Source: Metabacillus sp. FJAT-52054 | GTDB taxonomy: Bacteria > Bacillota > Bacilli > Bacillales > Bacillaceae | Length of the DNA stretch: 64,000 nt | Reading direction: 5' to 3' | Assembly (NCBI RefSeq): GCF_037201815.1 | Contig: NZ_CP147407.1 | Span: forward strand, 682,001 to 746,000 | In this document: piece by piece, positions 8,577 to 17,241 of the stretch | How positions within the stretch are numbered: the first letter of the stretch is position 1 | Layout of the letters: each line of letters begins with the position of its first letter | Notes under the pieces: generated by a model | Told to the model about the DNA's origin: nothing | The model's database searches: none | The model's input: the letters and a program-made list of their open reading frames with translations, nothing else | Made by a program: the position numbers and the translations under genes

Positions 8577-10031
8577 ATGGGAACCGGATCAGCGAAAACA
8601 GGATGGAACCTGGACAGCAGCTACACCAGTCTGCCATCCTCCTTTTACACAGTAATTGAACCAAATCCAGTGAATCATCCGAAGATGGTCATTTTTAATA
8701 AACAGCTTGCTGCAAATCTTGGCTTGGGTGCGGATGAGCTTCAAAACGATGCAGCGATCCTTTCCGGAAACGAAATTCCAGATGGCTCCATTCCTTTAGC
8801 CCAAGCCTACGCTGGCCACCAATTCGGAAACTTTACGATGCTTGGAGACGGACGTGCGATGCTGATTGGAGAACAGATCACTCCTTCAGGCGAACGGATG
8901 GATATCCAGCTGAAAGGCTCAGGACCGACACCTTTTTCACGCCGCGGGGACGGCCGGGCTGCCCTTGGACCGATGCTGCGTGAATACATCATCAGTGAAG
9001 CGATGCATGGTCTAGGGATCCCGACAACCCGCAGCCTCGCGGTTGTAGCAACGGGGGAGCCGATTTACCGCGACACCGAATTGCCTGGTGCCATTTTAAC
9101 AAGAGTGGCCGTGAGCCATCTGCGCGTCGGCACCTTTCAATATGCAGCCAACTGGACATCCGAGGAAGAACTGCGGGCGCTTGCTGACTATGCGATCGAC
9201 CGTCATTATTCGGAAATCAAAAATAATGATAACCGGTACCTGTCCCTGCTTCAGGAAGTCATGAAGCGACAGGCCGAACTGATTTCCAAATGGATGCTTG
9301 TTGGATTTATCCACGGAGTTATGAACACGGACAACATGACGATCAGCGGGGAAACGATTGATTACGGTCCATGTGCTTTTATGGATACGTATGATCCGGA
9401 AACCGTCTTCAGCTCAATTGATGTACAAGGCCGCTATGCCTTTCTGAATCAGCCGGGAATTGGCGGCTGGAACTTGGCAAGATTTGCGGAAAGCCTTCTG
9501 CCGCTGCTGCATAAAGAACAGGAGGAAGCGGTGAAAATCGCCCAGGAGACAATCTCTGGCTATCCTGAGCTGTACAAGCGGCAATGGTATAAGGGCATGA
9601 GGGCAAAGCTCGGAATATTTAATGAGGAAAAAGAGGATGAAACGCTGATTCAGCATTTCCTCGCTATGATGCAGAAGGAAAAGGCAGACTATACGAATAC
9701 GTTTGTGGCCTTGACCTTTGACAAGGAACATGCGCTCTCGGTCAATCCGGATTACGCCCGTTGGAAAGGGAGTTGGCAGGAAAGATTGTCAAGACAGGAA
9801 GAATCGGAAGCAGCCGTTCATCAGCTGATGCGGAACAGCAATCCTGCCATCATTCCAAGGAATCATCGGGTGGAAGCGGCGCTTGATGCTGCGGTAAACG
9901 GAGATCTGACTGCGATGGAGGAACTATTGGATGTTCTATCAAATCCATATGAGCACTCGGAAAAACAGACGGCATACGCTGAGCCGCCGGGGCCGGAGTG
10001 CGGTCCTTATGAGACGTATTGCGGGACTTGA
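8577..10031 (+). CDS. selO: SelO/YdiU family protein adenylyltransferase (pseudokinase AMPylase)
   Basis: A protein of 484 residues, close to the family length. SelO has a kinase fold with inverted ATP binding and transfers AMP to Ser/Thr/Tyr of target proteins, in redox homeostasis. Seen here are the ATP-contacting K113 in [20 protein letters not shown], the catalytic GVMNTDN (D252) and the metal-binding DYGPCAFMD (D262). The C-terminal PYETYCGT corresponds to the position that holds selenocysteine in eukaryotic SelO; here it is cysteine. Monocistronic, with a strong terminator and then a pair of 127-bp repeats. A 72-bp copy of its 3' end lies at 14959. Confidence 0.95.
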   Translation: MGTGSAKTGWNLDSSYTSLPSSFYTVIEPNPVNHPKMVIFNKQLAANLGLGADELQNDAAILSGNEIPDGSIPLAQAYAGHQFGNFTMLGDGRAMLIGEQITPSGERMDIQLKGSGPTPFSRRGDGRAALGPMLREYIISEAMHGLGIPTTRSLAVVATGEPIYRDTELPGAILTRVAVSHLRVGTFQYAANWTSEEELRALADYAIDRHYSEIKNNDNRYLSLLQEVMKRQAELISKWMLVGFIHGVMNTDNMTISGETIDYGPCAFMDTYDPETVFSSIDVQGRYAFLNQPGIGGWNLARFAESLLPLLHKEQEEAVKIAQETISGYPELYKRQWYKGMRAKLGIFNEEKEDETLIQHFLAMMQKEKADYTNTFVALTFDKEHALSVNPDYARWKGSWQERLSRQEESEAAVHQLMRNSNPAIIPRNHRVEAALDAAVNGDLTAMEELLDVLSNPYEHSEKQTAYAEPPGPECGPYETYCGT

Positions 10032-10034
10032 CTG

Positions 10035-10085
10035 AAAAAAAGCTGACCTGGAAGGATGATGGACTCCTTTTGGTCAGCTTTTTTT
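10035..10085 (+). terminator. Rho-independent terminator of selO
   Basis: A stem AAAAAAAGCTGACC / GGTCAGCTTTTTTTT encloses a loop that can itself pair (GGAAGGA / TCCTTT). A long T run follows. It abuts the first 127-bp repeat. Confidence 0.88.
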
Positions 10086-10089
10086 GTGT

Positions 10090-10343
10090 GGTGCCAGTCC
10101 CGTTCTGCTTCACCGCATCGGGGGACAGAGGCAATGTCTAGCCAGACCTTGTGCACCAATGTTTTGAAGTTTGGGTGCCGGGGCTTTAGTTCAGTACAAT
10201 TTGTGTGGACTGGCACGGTGCCAGTCCCGCTTTCCTTCACCGTATCAGGGGACAGAGGCTACGGACGGTCAGCTCTTGAGTATCAGTACTTTGCAGCGGT
10301 GGTGCCGGAGCTTTCGTACGGTAAAATTTGTGGGGACTGGCAC
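10090..10343 (+). repeat. Paired 127-bp dispersed element, locus A (units 10090-10216 and 10217-10343)
   Basis: Two head-to-tail copies of a 127-bp unit. Each begins GGTGCCAGTCCC and ends GGGACTGGCAC or GGACTGGCAC, so the ends are inverted repeats. Inside, every unit has GGGGACAGAGGC near base 40, GGTGCCGGAGCTTT or GGTGCCGGGGCTTT near base 87, and a GTAAAATTTGTG-like block before the end. The junction between units is therefore a palindrome. The same pair occurs at 16974 and 25009. No convincing gene is present. The compact size and inverted ends suggest a non-autonomous MITE- or REP-like element. Confidence 0.88.
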
Positions 10344-10589
10344 ACCAGCTACCACTTCGAAAATACGGATAAATCATGAAAGGGTTTTTTTACAGAACAA
10401 AAGAAGCTCCTAATTATGTAACAAATCACTTCATCGTCCTGTATACTAGTAGTAAATGTACAGCTGATGATAGCGAAATGTAAGGTTAATTTGTGCAGCT
10501 TCGGCCGTAGATGAAACAATGGAACAGGAACGGGTCAACGTACGTTAAACAGAAGAAAAAAATGCAGAGTGAAAGCCTTCTCAAAATAA

Positions 10590-10799
10590 TTGACATTTTA
10601 TGTTTCGGCATCGTAATATAGGAAATGAAACCGGAAGATTACTCGATAGCATGTATGGTAAAACTTCTTCCAGACAGCAACGGTATGGGCCGTTCTGAAG
10701 GGGAGCGAACTAGACATATATGCTGTTCATAATAAATCGGGCATACCTCTTTTTTGTGCATACAAAAAGAGGATGCTCTTTTTTTATAGGGGGGATCGG
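10590..10799 (+). promoter_or_regulatory. Sigma-A promoter and structured leader with terminator hairpin before the DUF2294 gene
   Basis: TTGACA (10590-10595) and TAATAT (10614-10619) are spaced by 18 bases and give a good housekeeping promoter. The following leader of about 175 bases can fold. AGCATGTATG near 10650 pairs with CATATATGCT near 10716, enclosing a hairpin AACGG-TATGGG-CCGTT. A terminator-like hairpin (GCATACCTCTTTTT with AAAAAGAGGATGC, then T residues to 10785) lies directly before the GGGGG ribosome site. This is the architecture of an attenuation-type riboswitch or protein-controlled leader. I do not match it to a known class. Confidence 0.55.
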
Positions 10800-11135
10800 A
10801 TGAGCAAGGGAGAAATGGAAGATATCATCAGCAGGCTTATTACAAAGTGGGAGAAGGAGTACTTGGGAAGAGGTCCTCTCCAAGTGAAAACAAGCATCTT
10901 GGACCATGCAGTTCTGGTGGTGTTGAAGGGGGTTTTAACACCGGCTGAACAGAAGATTTCTGAAACGGAAAGCGGTCTGCTGTCAGTAAAGAAAATCCGG
11001 GCAGAACTAGTGGAATCGGGTGCAGATGAATTAAAGCAAATTGTTAGCAGCGCGACAGGAATGGAAATCATGAGCTTTCATACAGATATCAGTACGCGCA
11101 CAGGGGAGCGGGTCATGGTGTTTCTCATGAGGTAG
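10800..11135 (+). CDS. DUF2294 family protein
   Basis: A small cytoplasmic protein of 111 residues in the DUF2294 family. Typical sequence includes SKGEMEDIISRLITKWEKEYLGRGP, a central basic/hydrophobic core, and the C-terminal GMEIMSFHTDISTRTGERVMVFLM. Function is unknown; family members in Bacillus can sit near formate or redox genes. ATG 10800 is preferred over an upstream in-frame ATG at 10773, because the latter lies inside the terminator hairpin while GGGGG sits just before 10800. Expression is probably governed by the leader described above. Confidence 0.85.
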   Translation: MSKGEMEDIISRLITKWEKEYLGRGPLQVKTSILDHAVLVVLKGVLTPAEQKISETESGLLSVKKIRAELVESGADELKQIVSSATGMEIMSFHTDISTRTGERVMVFLMR

Positions 11136-11193
11136 GGGTATATTAAAAAACGGGAGACATTTAAAAAGCCCTGAAGAGGGCGGTTTAATGCAG

Positions 11194-11247
11194 ACCGGTA
11201 AAGAGTGTAAGAGTGGGCACATCCACCTTGCTCTTTACCGGTTTTTT
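11194..11247 (+). terminator. Rho-independent terminator after the DUF2294 gene
   Basis: A 12-bp perfect stem ACCGGTAAAGAG / CTCTTTACCGGT is followed by TTTTTT. The loop is 25 nt. Confidence 0.85.
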
Positions 11248-11513
11248 GTTTTAAGGGAATAATCTGAATGCTCCTTAGTGCTGATAAGTTGCTAAATAAG
11301 AAATCTTTAGCTAACCCCAGCGTTCGGCCTCTTGAGGTCATTTCAGAAAATCCCCTCAAGTTAAAACCAGACTGTACCCGATTTCTTTCCAGTTCTTATT
11401 GGCGTACTGATGCGGATAAGTTCTTCGCTGCAACAGGATGTTGCCCGCTAGGCAGAATTTCTTTGCTTTAATGCACTTGCGCTTTTGTTCTTACTAAAAA
11501 GGGAGGTTGTTCT
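11248..11513. other. Intergenic stretch, possible degenerate dispersed repeat
   Basis: No convincing gene. The part 11405-11490 (TTCTTCGCTGCAACAGGATGTTGC and following) has a small inverted repeat GCAAC/GTTGC and recurring CTTTGC/CTTGCGCTT words. It resembles dispersed non-coding repeats in Bacillus genomes, but no second copy is in this window. It must contain the promoter of the next operon. Confidence 0.35.
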
Positions 11514-11981
11514 ATGGTTGGGATAAAAGAGAATCAGAAACCGCGTGTATTAATCCTTGCAGATATGGATGCTGCGTTTCAAGAAGACGGAGCTTATGTG
11601 ATCCGCTGCCCCAGCAGGCAGATTTGGGATGGATACGGTTCATTTATACGGGGTGTTTTAATACTCGTGTATAAGCTGAAAATAGATCAGATTGAGGTGA
11701 TCTGGACGGATGGAAAAAGCGGTCTTGAACAATGGAAGGAGTTAATGCGAAAACATGGGATTTCAGAGGAATGTCTAAACGATTCAAATTATTTATTGAA
11801 GTATTTACATGGATTGGATCCTTCACGATGGTTTGGAGAGCAGTCTGCTCTGGAAGATGTCAGGGATACGGTGACATTATTGCAGCAGCATCCGCTTCTC
11901 CCTAAAAACATAATGGTCAAAGGCTACCTCTTAATGAAAGAAAGAAAGCAGCTGATTTCCTTAAAGGAGCTTAGTGGATGA
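11514..11981 (+). CDS. Degenerate beta-carbonic-anhydrase-like protein lacking zinc ligands
   Basis: A protein of 155 residues. The order VLILADMDAAF, DGAYVIRCPSRQIWDGYGSFIRG, IDQIEVIWTDGKSG follows the beta-carbonic-anhydrase core (CMDSR, AFVIRNAG, IVVIHHTDCG). The zinc-binding Cys of the first motif is Ala, and the HxxC pair of the last is missing. Catalysis by the usual mechanism is therefore not expected. It overlaps the next gene by four bases (ATGA), and such proteins are likely partners of DUF6671. The fold is inferred from motif order and is not certain. AGGGAGG precedes ATG 11514. Confidence 0.55.
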   Translation: MVGIKENQKPRVLILADMDAAFQEDGAYVIRCPSRQIWDGYGSFIRGVLILVYKLKIDQIEVIWTDGKSGLEQWKELMRKHGISEECLNDSNYLLKYLHGLDPSRWFGEQSALEDVRDTVTLLQQHPLLPKNIMVKGYLLMKERKQLISLKELSG

Positions 11982-12826
11982 AGCATCCCTATTCCGGTAA
12001 AGAGGCCGCATTTGCTACGATGCATAGAAAGGAAGAAATAGCTGTTCCAGTGTTCGCTGAGCTGCAAATTTCCCTTCGTGTCCCTCAGAATATCAACACA
12101 GATGAATTGGGGACATTTACAGGGGAAACAGAAAGAAAGCAGCCTCCATTGGAAACAGCGCGTTTAAAAGCAAAGCTTGGAATGAAGCGGCTTGGCCTTC
12201 CTTACGGTCTAGCCAGTGAAGGAAGTTTTGGTCCATGCCGGTTCTTTCCTTTTGTCGGGGAGGATTGTGAAATTTTTTTGTGGATCGACGAAATTCTTGG
12301 AATCGAAATACATGAACAGGTCATCAGCACCGCAACCAATTTCAGTTCAGCGACTGTCTCGTCCCTGGAAACAGCCGAGACCTTTCTAAAAAAAGCGGAC
12401 TTTCCATCCCATTCCTTAATTATAAGGCCAAATCAAATGACTGAGCCTGTTTTCTACAAAGGAATCTGCGGAAGAAAAGAACTGGATGAAGCGATTGCAG
12501 AATGCACAGCGATCTCAAAAGATCAGCTCGCAATGATTCAAACGGATATGAGGGCCCATCATAATCCTATGAGGCAGAAGGTCATCCATGAGGCAGCGAG
12601 AAAACTTGTGAAACGGATGGGTTCTCTATGTCCTGAATGCGGATGTCCCGGCTGGGGGGTCAGCAAAACGGTAGCAGGGCTTCCCTGTGAACTGTGCCAT
12701 ATTCCGACTGCGATGGTGAAAGAGGAGATTTTTAGCTGCAAAGCCTGCACATATAGCAGGACGGAAAAACGGAGTGATGGAAAGACAGAAGCAGGTGCGA
12801 TGTATTGTGTTATTTGCAATCCATAA
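11978..12826 (+). CDS. DUF6671 family protein with C-terminal zinc ribbons
   Basis: A protein of 282 residues. The N-terminal part shows the DUF6671 signature HPYSGKEAAFATMHRKEE, DELGTFTGE, LETARLKAKLGM and GLASEGSFGPCRFFPF. The C-terminal region carries CxxC pairs (LCPEC, CELC, FSCKAC, YCVIC) that should bind one or two zinc ions. Function is unknown. It is translationally coupled to the carbonic-anhydrase-like gene and followed after 17 bases by a tiny zinc-knuckle gene, so this is a compact operon. The conserved TFTGE and ASEGSFGP stretches look like an active or ligand site. Confidence 0.82.
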   Translation: MKHPYSGKEAAFATMHRKEEIAVPVFAELQISLRVPQNINTDELGTFTGETERKQPPLETARLKAKLGMKRLGLPYGLASEGSFGPCRFFPFVGEDCEIFLWIDEILGIEIHEQVISTATNFSSATVSSLETAETFLKKADFPSHSLIIRPNQMTEPVFYKGICGRKELDEAIAECTAISKDQLAMIQTDMRAHHNPMRQKVIHEAARKLVKRMGSLCPECGCPGWGVSKTVAGLPCELCHIPTAMVKEEIFSCKACTYSRTEKRSDGKTEAGAMYCVICNP

Positions 12827-12843
12827 GAATAGGAGAGATGGAG

Positions 12844-13011
12844 ATGAATTGTGTATACTGCGACGGGCATGGAGAAGTAGTTTGTATGTGTTTGCAGGCT
12901 GGGCAAATGGAAAGTGAGAACTTCAGACAGGACTGTGCCAAGTGCCATAGCCATGGTTACATGGTTTGCCATACATGCAACGGAAGCGGTTATTTGGAAA
13001 CTGGAGAATAA
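12844..13011 (+). CDS. Tiny zinc-finger protein (DnaJ-type CxxCxGxG motifs)
   Basis: A protein of 55 residues (MNCVYCDGHGEVVCMC..., CAKCHSHGYMVCHTCNGSGY) with CxxCxGxG repeats like the cysteine-rich domain of DnaJ. Four CxxC-type pairs could bind two zinc ions. ATG 12844 is chosen because AGGAG lies 8 bases upstream. It is the third gene of the operon, 6 bases before the dehydrogenase gene. It may act as a metal- or partner-binding accessory protein. The function is unknown and it is easily missed by size filters. Confidence 0.75.
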   Translation: MNCVYCDGHGEVVCMCLQAGQMESENFRQDCAKCHSHGYMVCHTCNGSGYLETGE

Positions 13012-13017
13012 TGGGGG

Positions 13018-14448
13018 ATGAAGGTGAAAAAGCAAATTACAGTAGCTCACGGGGATGGAATTGGTCCGGAAATAATGACAGCGGTACTCCGCATGATCAA
13101 AGCTGCAGGTGCTGAGCTTGAGATTGAAGAAGTAGAAATCGGTGAAAAGGTTTACGAACGAGGAGTTACTGCTGGGATGGACAGGACGGCATGGGATTCA
13201 ATTCGCCGGACAAAAGTGTTTTTGAAGGCGCCGATTACCACTCCGCAGGGCGGAGGCTACAAAAGCTTGAATGTAACAACTCGCAAGGCACTTGGACTAT
13301 ATGCAAACGTACGGCCTTGCCCATCCTTTTCCCCATTTGTGGACACACTTCATCCGGACATGGATGTCGTGATAATACGAGAGAATGAAGAGGATTTATA
13401 TGCTGGGATTGAGCATAGGCAAACAGATGATGTATATCAATGTCTAAAACTCATTTCGCGGCCGGGCACAGAGAAAATTGTCCGCTATGCATTTGAATAT
13501 GCCCGGCATCATAACCGGAAAAAGGTAACATGCTTTGTGAAAGACAACATAATGAAGCTTACAGACGGATTGTTCAGCAAAATTTTTCAAGAGATTGGCG
13601 AGGAATATCCCGAAATCGAGAAGGAAAACTGGATTGTTGATATTGGAGCAGCAAAACTTGCAGATACACCGGAAATGTTCGATGTCATCGTCATGCCAAA
13701 TCTATACGGAGACATCTTATCTGATGTTGCGGCCCAGATCGCAGGATCGGTCGGGATGGCGGGATCTGCGAATATTGGAGAACACTGTGCGATGTTTGAG
13801 GCGATACACGGCTCTGCACCAAGACGTGCCGGCCAAAATCTCGCAAACCCATCCGGCTTGCTGCATGGAGCAATCATGATGCTCGTCCATATCGGACAGA
13901 CGGAAGCAGCCGCAGCCGTCCATAATGCCTGGCTGAGGACGATCGAAGATGGAATCCATACGTATGATTTATACAAAGAAGGCGTAAGCAAACAAAAAGC
14001 CGGCACCCAGGAATTCGCGGATGCAGTCATCGCCCGGATTGGTCAGATTCCCACAGCACTTAAACCTGTCTCATACAGCACAGGATCTTCATGGAAGATT
14101 GCGGCAGCAGAAACCAAACCGGCAAAAAAAGAACTCGCAGGAATCGATATTTTTCTACACTGGAAAGGTGGAAACCCAGATGAGCTTGGCCGTAAGGTGT
14201 CAGCTATCAAGTCAGAGAATCTAGGTCTGTCCGTCATTACAAATCGCGGAGTAAAGGTTTATCCCGATGGGCTACCGGAAACATTTTGCACGGACCATTG
14301 GCGCTGCCGTTTCCTTGGAGACGGCATTACACCTGAACAGGCAGCAGAACTGTATGTAAAGCTTATCCAACATGGATTTGACTGCATTAAAACGGAAAAT
14401 CTATACCTGTTTGACGGAATACCGGGATTTTCGGCCGTACATGGATAG
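13018..14448 (+). CDS. Isocitrate dehydrogenase-like enzyme, Thermus/Rickettsia type with C-terminal extension
   Basis: A protein of 476 residues. The first 350 form the isocitrate/isopropylmalate dehydrogenase fold: HGDGIGPEI near the N-terminus, the substrate motif SLNVTTRK (SxNxxxR, isocitrate type), NLYGDILSDVAAQIAGSVGMAGSANIG with the metal-binding Asp residues, and HGSAPRRAG for the coenzyme. The basic RR there suggests NADP. The extra domain of about 125 residues (AGIDIFLHWKGGNPDELGRKV onward) matches the longer thermophile/rickettsial subtype. It is probably a second ICDH besides the TCA-cycle enzyme. The start may be ATG 13018 or GTG 13024; the latter has better spacing to GGGGG. Confidence 0.83.
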   Translation: MKVKKQITVAHGDGIGPEIMTAVLRMIKAAGAELEIEEVEIGEKVYERGVTAGMDRTAWDSIRRTKVFLKAPITTPQGGGYKSLNVTTRKALGLYANVRPCPSFSPFVDTLHPDMDVVIIRENEEDLYAGIEHRQTDDVYQCLKLISRPGTEKIVRYAFEYARHHNRKKVTCFVKDNIMKLTDGLFSKIFQEIGEEYPEIEKENWIVDIGAAKLADTPEMFDVIVMPNLYGDILSDVAAQIAGSVGMAGSANIGEHCAMFEAIHGSAPRRAGQNLANPSGLLHGAIMMLVHIGQTEAAAAVHNAWLRTIEDGIHTYDLYKEGVSKQKAGTQEFADAVIARIGQIPTALKPVSYSTGSSWKIAAAETKPAKKELAGIDIFLHWKGGNPDELGRKVSAIKSENLGLSVITNRGVKVYPDGLPETFCTDHWRCRFLGDGITPEQAAELYVKLIQHGFDCIKTENLYLFDGIPGFSAVHG

Positions 14449-14556
14449 ACCGGGTTATGGCATAGGATAATTTTAAAGAAGACGATCAAAAGAACCGGAT
14501 GGTCACCGTGACCGAGAATCGTCACTGCGGGTTTATTGGATAGTGAAATAACCAGA

Positions 14557-14611
14557 AAAAAGGAAGGCGCAAAAGGAAACAAGGTTGTTTCTTTTGGTGC
14601 GATCCTTTTTT
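14557..14611 (+). terminator. Rho-independent terminator after the dehydrogenase operon
   Basis: An extended imperfect stem (GGAAGGCGCAAAAGGAAAC with GTTTCTTTTGGTGCGATCC) is followed by six T. Confidence 0.75.
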
Positions 14612-14958
14612 CGTGTCGGCACTTTTAAACAGATGATGGACCCCGAATTTATCAAATGGGGACTGTATATTCAGTCGAATTTGCAGGAATTATGGCTCTA
14701 ATCCCTTATCTTTAGTCTAGGTTTAAAACGTCAATAAGAAAACCGCGGCACAAGTCGTTTTCCGCTATGACATGCAGCATTCAAGCCAAGGTTCGCAGCT
14801 TGATTCGAACTCCAACTACATATGAAGAGCACAGTTTCAACTCAATGATGATGGCAGAGTACGTTTTCATCAAACTGAAAAAATGTAATGCTTTTGAACA
14901 TCTTTATATACTCTGCTAAAATCATTTTATGCGACCGGGAGGCTGAAATAAATCTCCG
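14612..14958. other. Intergenic stretch without recognised genes
   Basis: No frame has coding character and no repeat shared with the rest of the window was seen. It leads into a fragment of a second selO copy. Confidence 0.4.
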
Positions 14959-15030
14959 AATCTATACGAGCACTCAGTAAAACAGGAGGTATTTGCTGAG
15001 ACGGCGTTGCCGGAATGCGGGTCTTATGAG
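14959..15030 (+). pseudogene. Fragment of a second selO 3' end
   Basis: These 72 bases align without gaps to selO bases 9942-10013, with 56 of 72 identical. The translation NLYEHSVKQEVFAETALPECGSYE parallels [24 protein letters not shown] of SelO. The rest of the gene is absent, and the reading frame then runs into unrelated sequence. It is a relic of an old duplication or of a diverged paralogue. Confidence 0.75.
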
Positions 15031-15203
15031 GAATTAATGGCCCATTTTAAGTATTCAGAGGTGACCCGATCAAGTTTTTCCCCTTTCTGTAAAAAAACAA
15101 GAAACATTACAGCATTTAAGTGTTTTTAGGCGAAGCCCCTTATAAATCTACTGATCCAGACCGATACAAGATGAGTAAAGATTAATAGTGGGGGAATGAC
15201 AAA

Positions 15204-16898
15204 GTGAAATTAACAACGATGCTAAAGGTGATCCTGACTTCAGTAGTGGTTTTGTCTGGGATTACTATCATCAGTTTGACTCTTTTGGTGACATCTCAGA
15301 TCAATCGCGGTGAAGCTTTTGATCGAGAGCTTGAGTATAAGAATCTGGCGGTTGAATTAAAAGGAGCATCCGATTATTTAACCAATGAGGTCAGAAGCTA
15401 TGTTCAGTTCGGTGAACAAAAACATTATGATAACTATTGGGAAGAGGTTAATAAAACGAAGACCCGGGATAAGGTGGTTTCAAGGCTGAAAGAATTGAAT
15501 ACGCCGAAACATTTGCTTTCACTTGTAGAAGAAGCCAAGCAAAAATCGGACACCTTGATCCAACTTGAGGATGCTGCGATGAGTGCGGTAAAGGAAAAGG
15601 ACTTTGACCAGGCAAGATTGCTTGTATTCGGAAAAGAGTATGAGCAGGGCAAATCACAAATTCTGATTCCAATCGATAAATTTCAAAAGGACCTGGCTCA
15701 TTGGGCGAATACACAATCAGAGGATTTAAGCAGACAAATGAATGTCTATTTAATAGTAACAGGAATTAGCATATTGGTTCTAATGCTTGTCATCATCTTT
15801 AGTTTAGTTATTTTTATGAAAAAAATCAATCCGCTTAAAGAGATGACTGCGATTGCACAGAGCGTAGCAGGTGGAAATCTTGCGGCGGAACGGGTGAAGG
15901 AGAACTCCAAAGATGAAGTAGGTGTTCTTGCTCAATCCATTAATACAATGGTGGATAGTTTAAGGACACTGATCTTAGAGGTCAGTCAAGCATCTGAGCA
16001 AGTCGCATCAAATGCCGAAGAACTGACAGCCAGTGCAGAGCTTGGCAGTAATGCGGCAGAAGGAATCACCGGATTAACCCAAGAGCTTGCATCCGGTTCA
16101 GAAAAGCAGCTTCAAACTGTCAGTGAAAGCAACAGATATTTTAATCAGATGTATGAGAGCGTGGGAGAGATTTTAGGTAAAGCTAAATCAGCTTCTGATT
16201 CAGCAAGGAGCACATCCAATAAAGCGATTATTGGGAATGAAGCGATTACGACATCCATTCAGCAAATGAACTCGATTCAGACGAATGTATTAGATTTATC
16301 AACCGTCATCAAGGAGCTTGGAAATCGCTCGTATGAAATTGGCAAAATCGTTGATGTCATTACAGGAATAGCCGACCAGACAAACCTGCTGGCTCTCAAC
16401 GCAGCAATTGAAGCAGCGAGAGCGGGTGAGCAGGGAAAAGGATTTGCTGTTGTAGCAGATGAAGTTCGAAAGCTGGCGGAACAATCCGCAGCTTCTGCAA
16501 AACAGATTTTTGCTTTAATCCATCTCATTCAGGATTCTACCAATCGAGCTGTGAACGGAATGGAAGAAACAACACAAGAGGTTACCGCTGGCATTACCAT
16601 TGTCCAAACAGCGGGTGATTCCTTTGAAGAAATCATCTCTTCTACAAAAGGAGTCGAGATAGAAATTGAAGGGATATCAGACAGTGTGAATCAGCTGGCT
16701 GAGAATACAGAAAAGGTAACCCAATCAACAAAAGAAATTTCTCGGGTAGCTAAAGAATCCTCTGCCGGAGTTCAAATGGCTGCTGTTTCATCTGAAGAAC
16801 AGCTGGCAGCCTTGGAGGAAATCACTTCTTCGGCAGCGATGCTTGCAAATATGGCAGAAAATCTGCAGAATGTGGTAGCGAAATTTAATCTGAATTAA
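15204..16898 (+). CDS. Methyl-accepting chemotaxis protein
   Basis: A transmembrane chemoreceptor of 564 residues. TM1 is at about 7-30, an extracytoplasmic all-helical sensor (four-helix-bundle type) at about 31-182, and TM2 at about 183-206. HAMP follows ([21 protein letters not shown]), then a long coiled-coil signalling domain. Its hairpin tip ([37 protein letters not shown]) binds CheA/CheW. The ligand is unknown. ATG/GTG context: GTG-AAA at 15204 follows GGGGGAATG. Monocistronic; no chemotaxis genes are adjacent, so it feeds into a pathway encoded elsewhere. Confidence 0.95.
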   Translation: MKLTTMLKVILTSVVVLSGITIISLTLLVTSQINRGEAFDRELEYKNLAVELKGASDYLTNEVRSYVQFGEQKHYDNYWEEVNKTKTRDKVVSRLKELNTPKHLLSLVEEAKQKSDTLIQLEDAAMSAVKEKDFDQARLLVFGKEYEQGKSQILIPIDKFQKDLAHWANTQSEDLSRQMNVYLIVTGISILVLMLVIIFSLVIFMKKINPLKEMTAIAQSVAGGNLAAERVKENSKDEVGVLAQSINTMVDSLRTLILEVSQASEQVASNAEELTASAELGSNAAEGITGLTQELASGSEKQLQTVSESNRYFNQMYESVGEILGKAKSASDSARSTSNKAIIGNEAITTSIQQMNSIQTNVLDLSTVIKELGNRSYEIGKIVDVITGIADQTNLLALNAAIEAARAGEQGKGFAVVADEVRKLAEQSAASAKQIFALIHLIQDSTNRAVNGMEETTQEVTAGITIVQTAGDSFEEIISSTKGVEIEIEGISDSVNQLAENTEKVTQSTKEISRVAKESSAGVQMAAVSSEEQLAALEEITSSAAMLANMAENLQNVVAKFNLN

Positions 16899-16973
16899 TC
16901 GTGCGGGCACGATATCGTCAGCAGGAATACTCAACGATTCTCGGAGGTCAATCAAGCTTCATTCTACTTGCTG

Positions 16974-17229
16974 GGTGCCAGTCCCGTTCTGTTTCATCGC
17001 ATCGGGGGACAGAAGCAATGTACAGCGAGCCCTTGTGCACCAAGGTTTTGAAGTGTGGGTGCCGGAGCTTTAGTTCAGTACAATTTGTAGGGACTGGCAC
17101 GGTGCCAGTCCCGTTTTGCTTCACCGTATCGGGGGGACAGAGGCAATGTTCATCCATCCCTTATGCATCAAGGCTTTGTAAAGAAGGCGCCAGAGCTTTA
17201 GTACAGTAAAATTTGAGGGGACTGACCCC
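16974..17229 (+). repeat. Paired 127-bp dispersed element, locus B (units 16974-17100 and 17101-17229)
   Basis: The same head-to-tail pair as at 10090, in the same orientation. The first unit is exactly 127 bp and closely matches unit one of locus A, including TTGTGCACCAA and GTTTTGAAG. The second ends GGGGACTGACCCC instead of GGGACTGGCAC. It fills the space between the chemoreceptor and the convergent potassium-channel gene. The preceding 16899-16973 has no gene. Confidence 0.88.
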
Positions 17230-17241
17230 GTCCGCCACACA

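Noticed and set aside
10056..10413. Short frames within the 127-bp repeats
   Set aside because: They change frame between copies and follow the repeat, not a conserved protein. The same applies at 16901-17336 and 24984-25283.
11268..11471. 68-codon frame MLLSADKLLNKK...
   Set aside because: No ribosome site. Composition follows a repeat-like intergenic sequence.
16899..16914. ATCGTG-CGGG-CACGAT hairpin after the chemoreceptor gene
   Set aside because: No T run and a short stem. Too weak to call a terminator.
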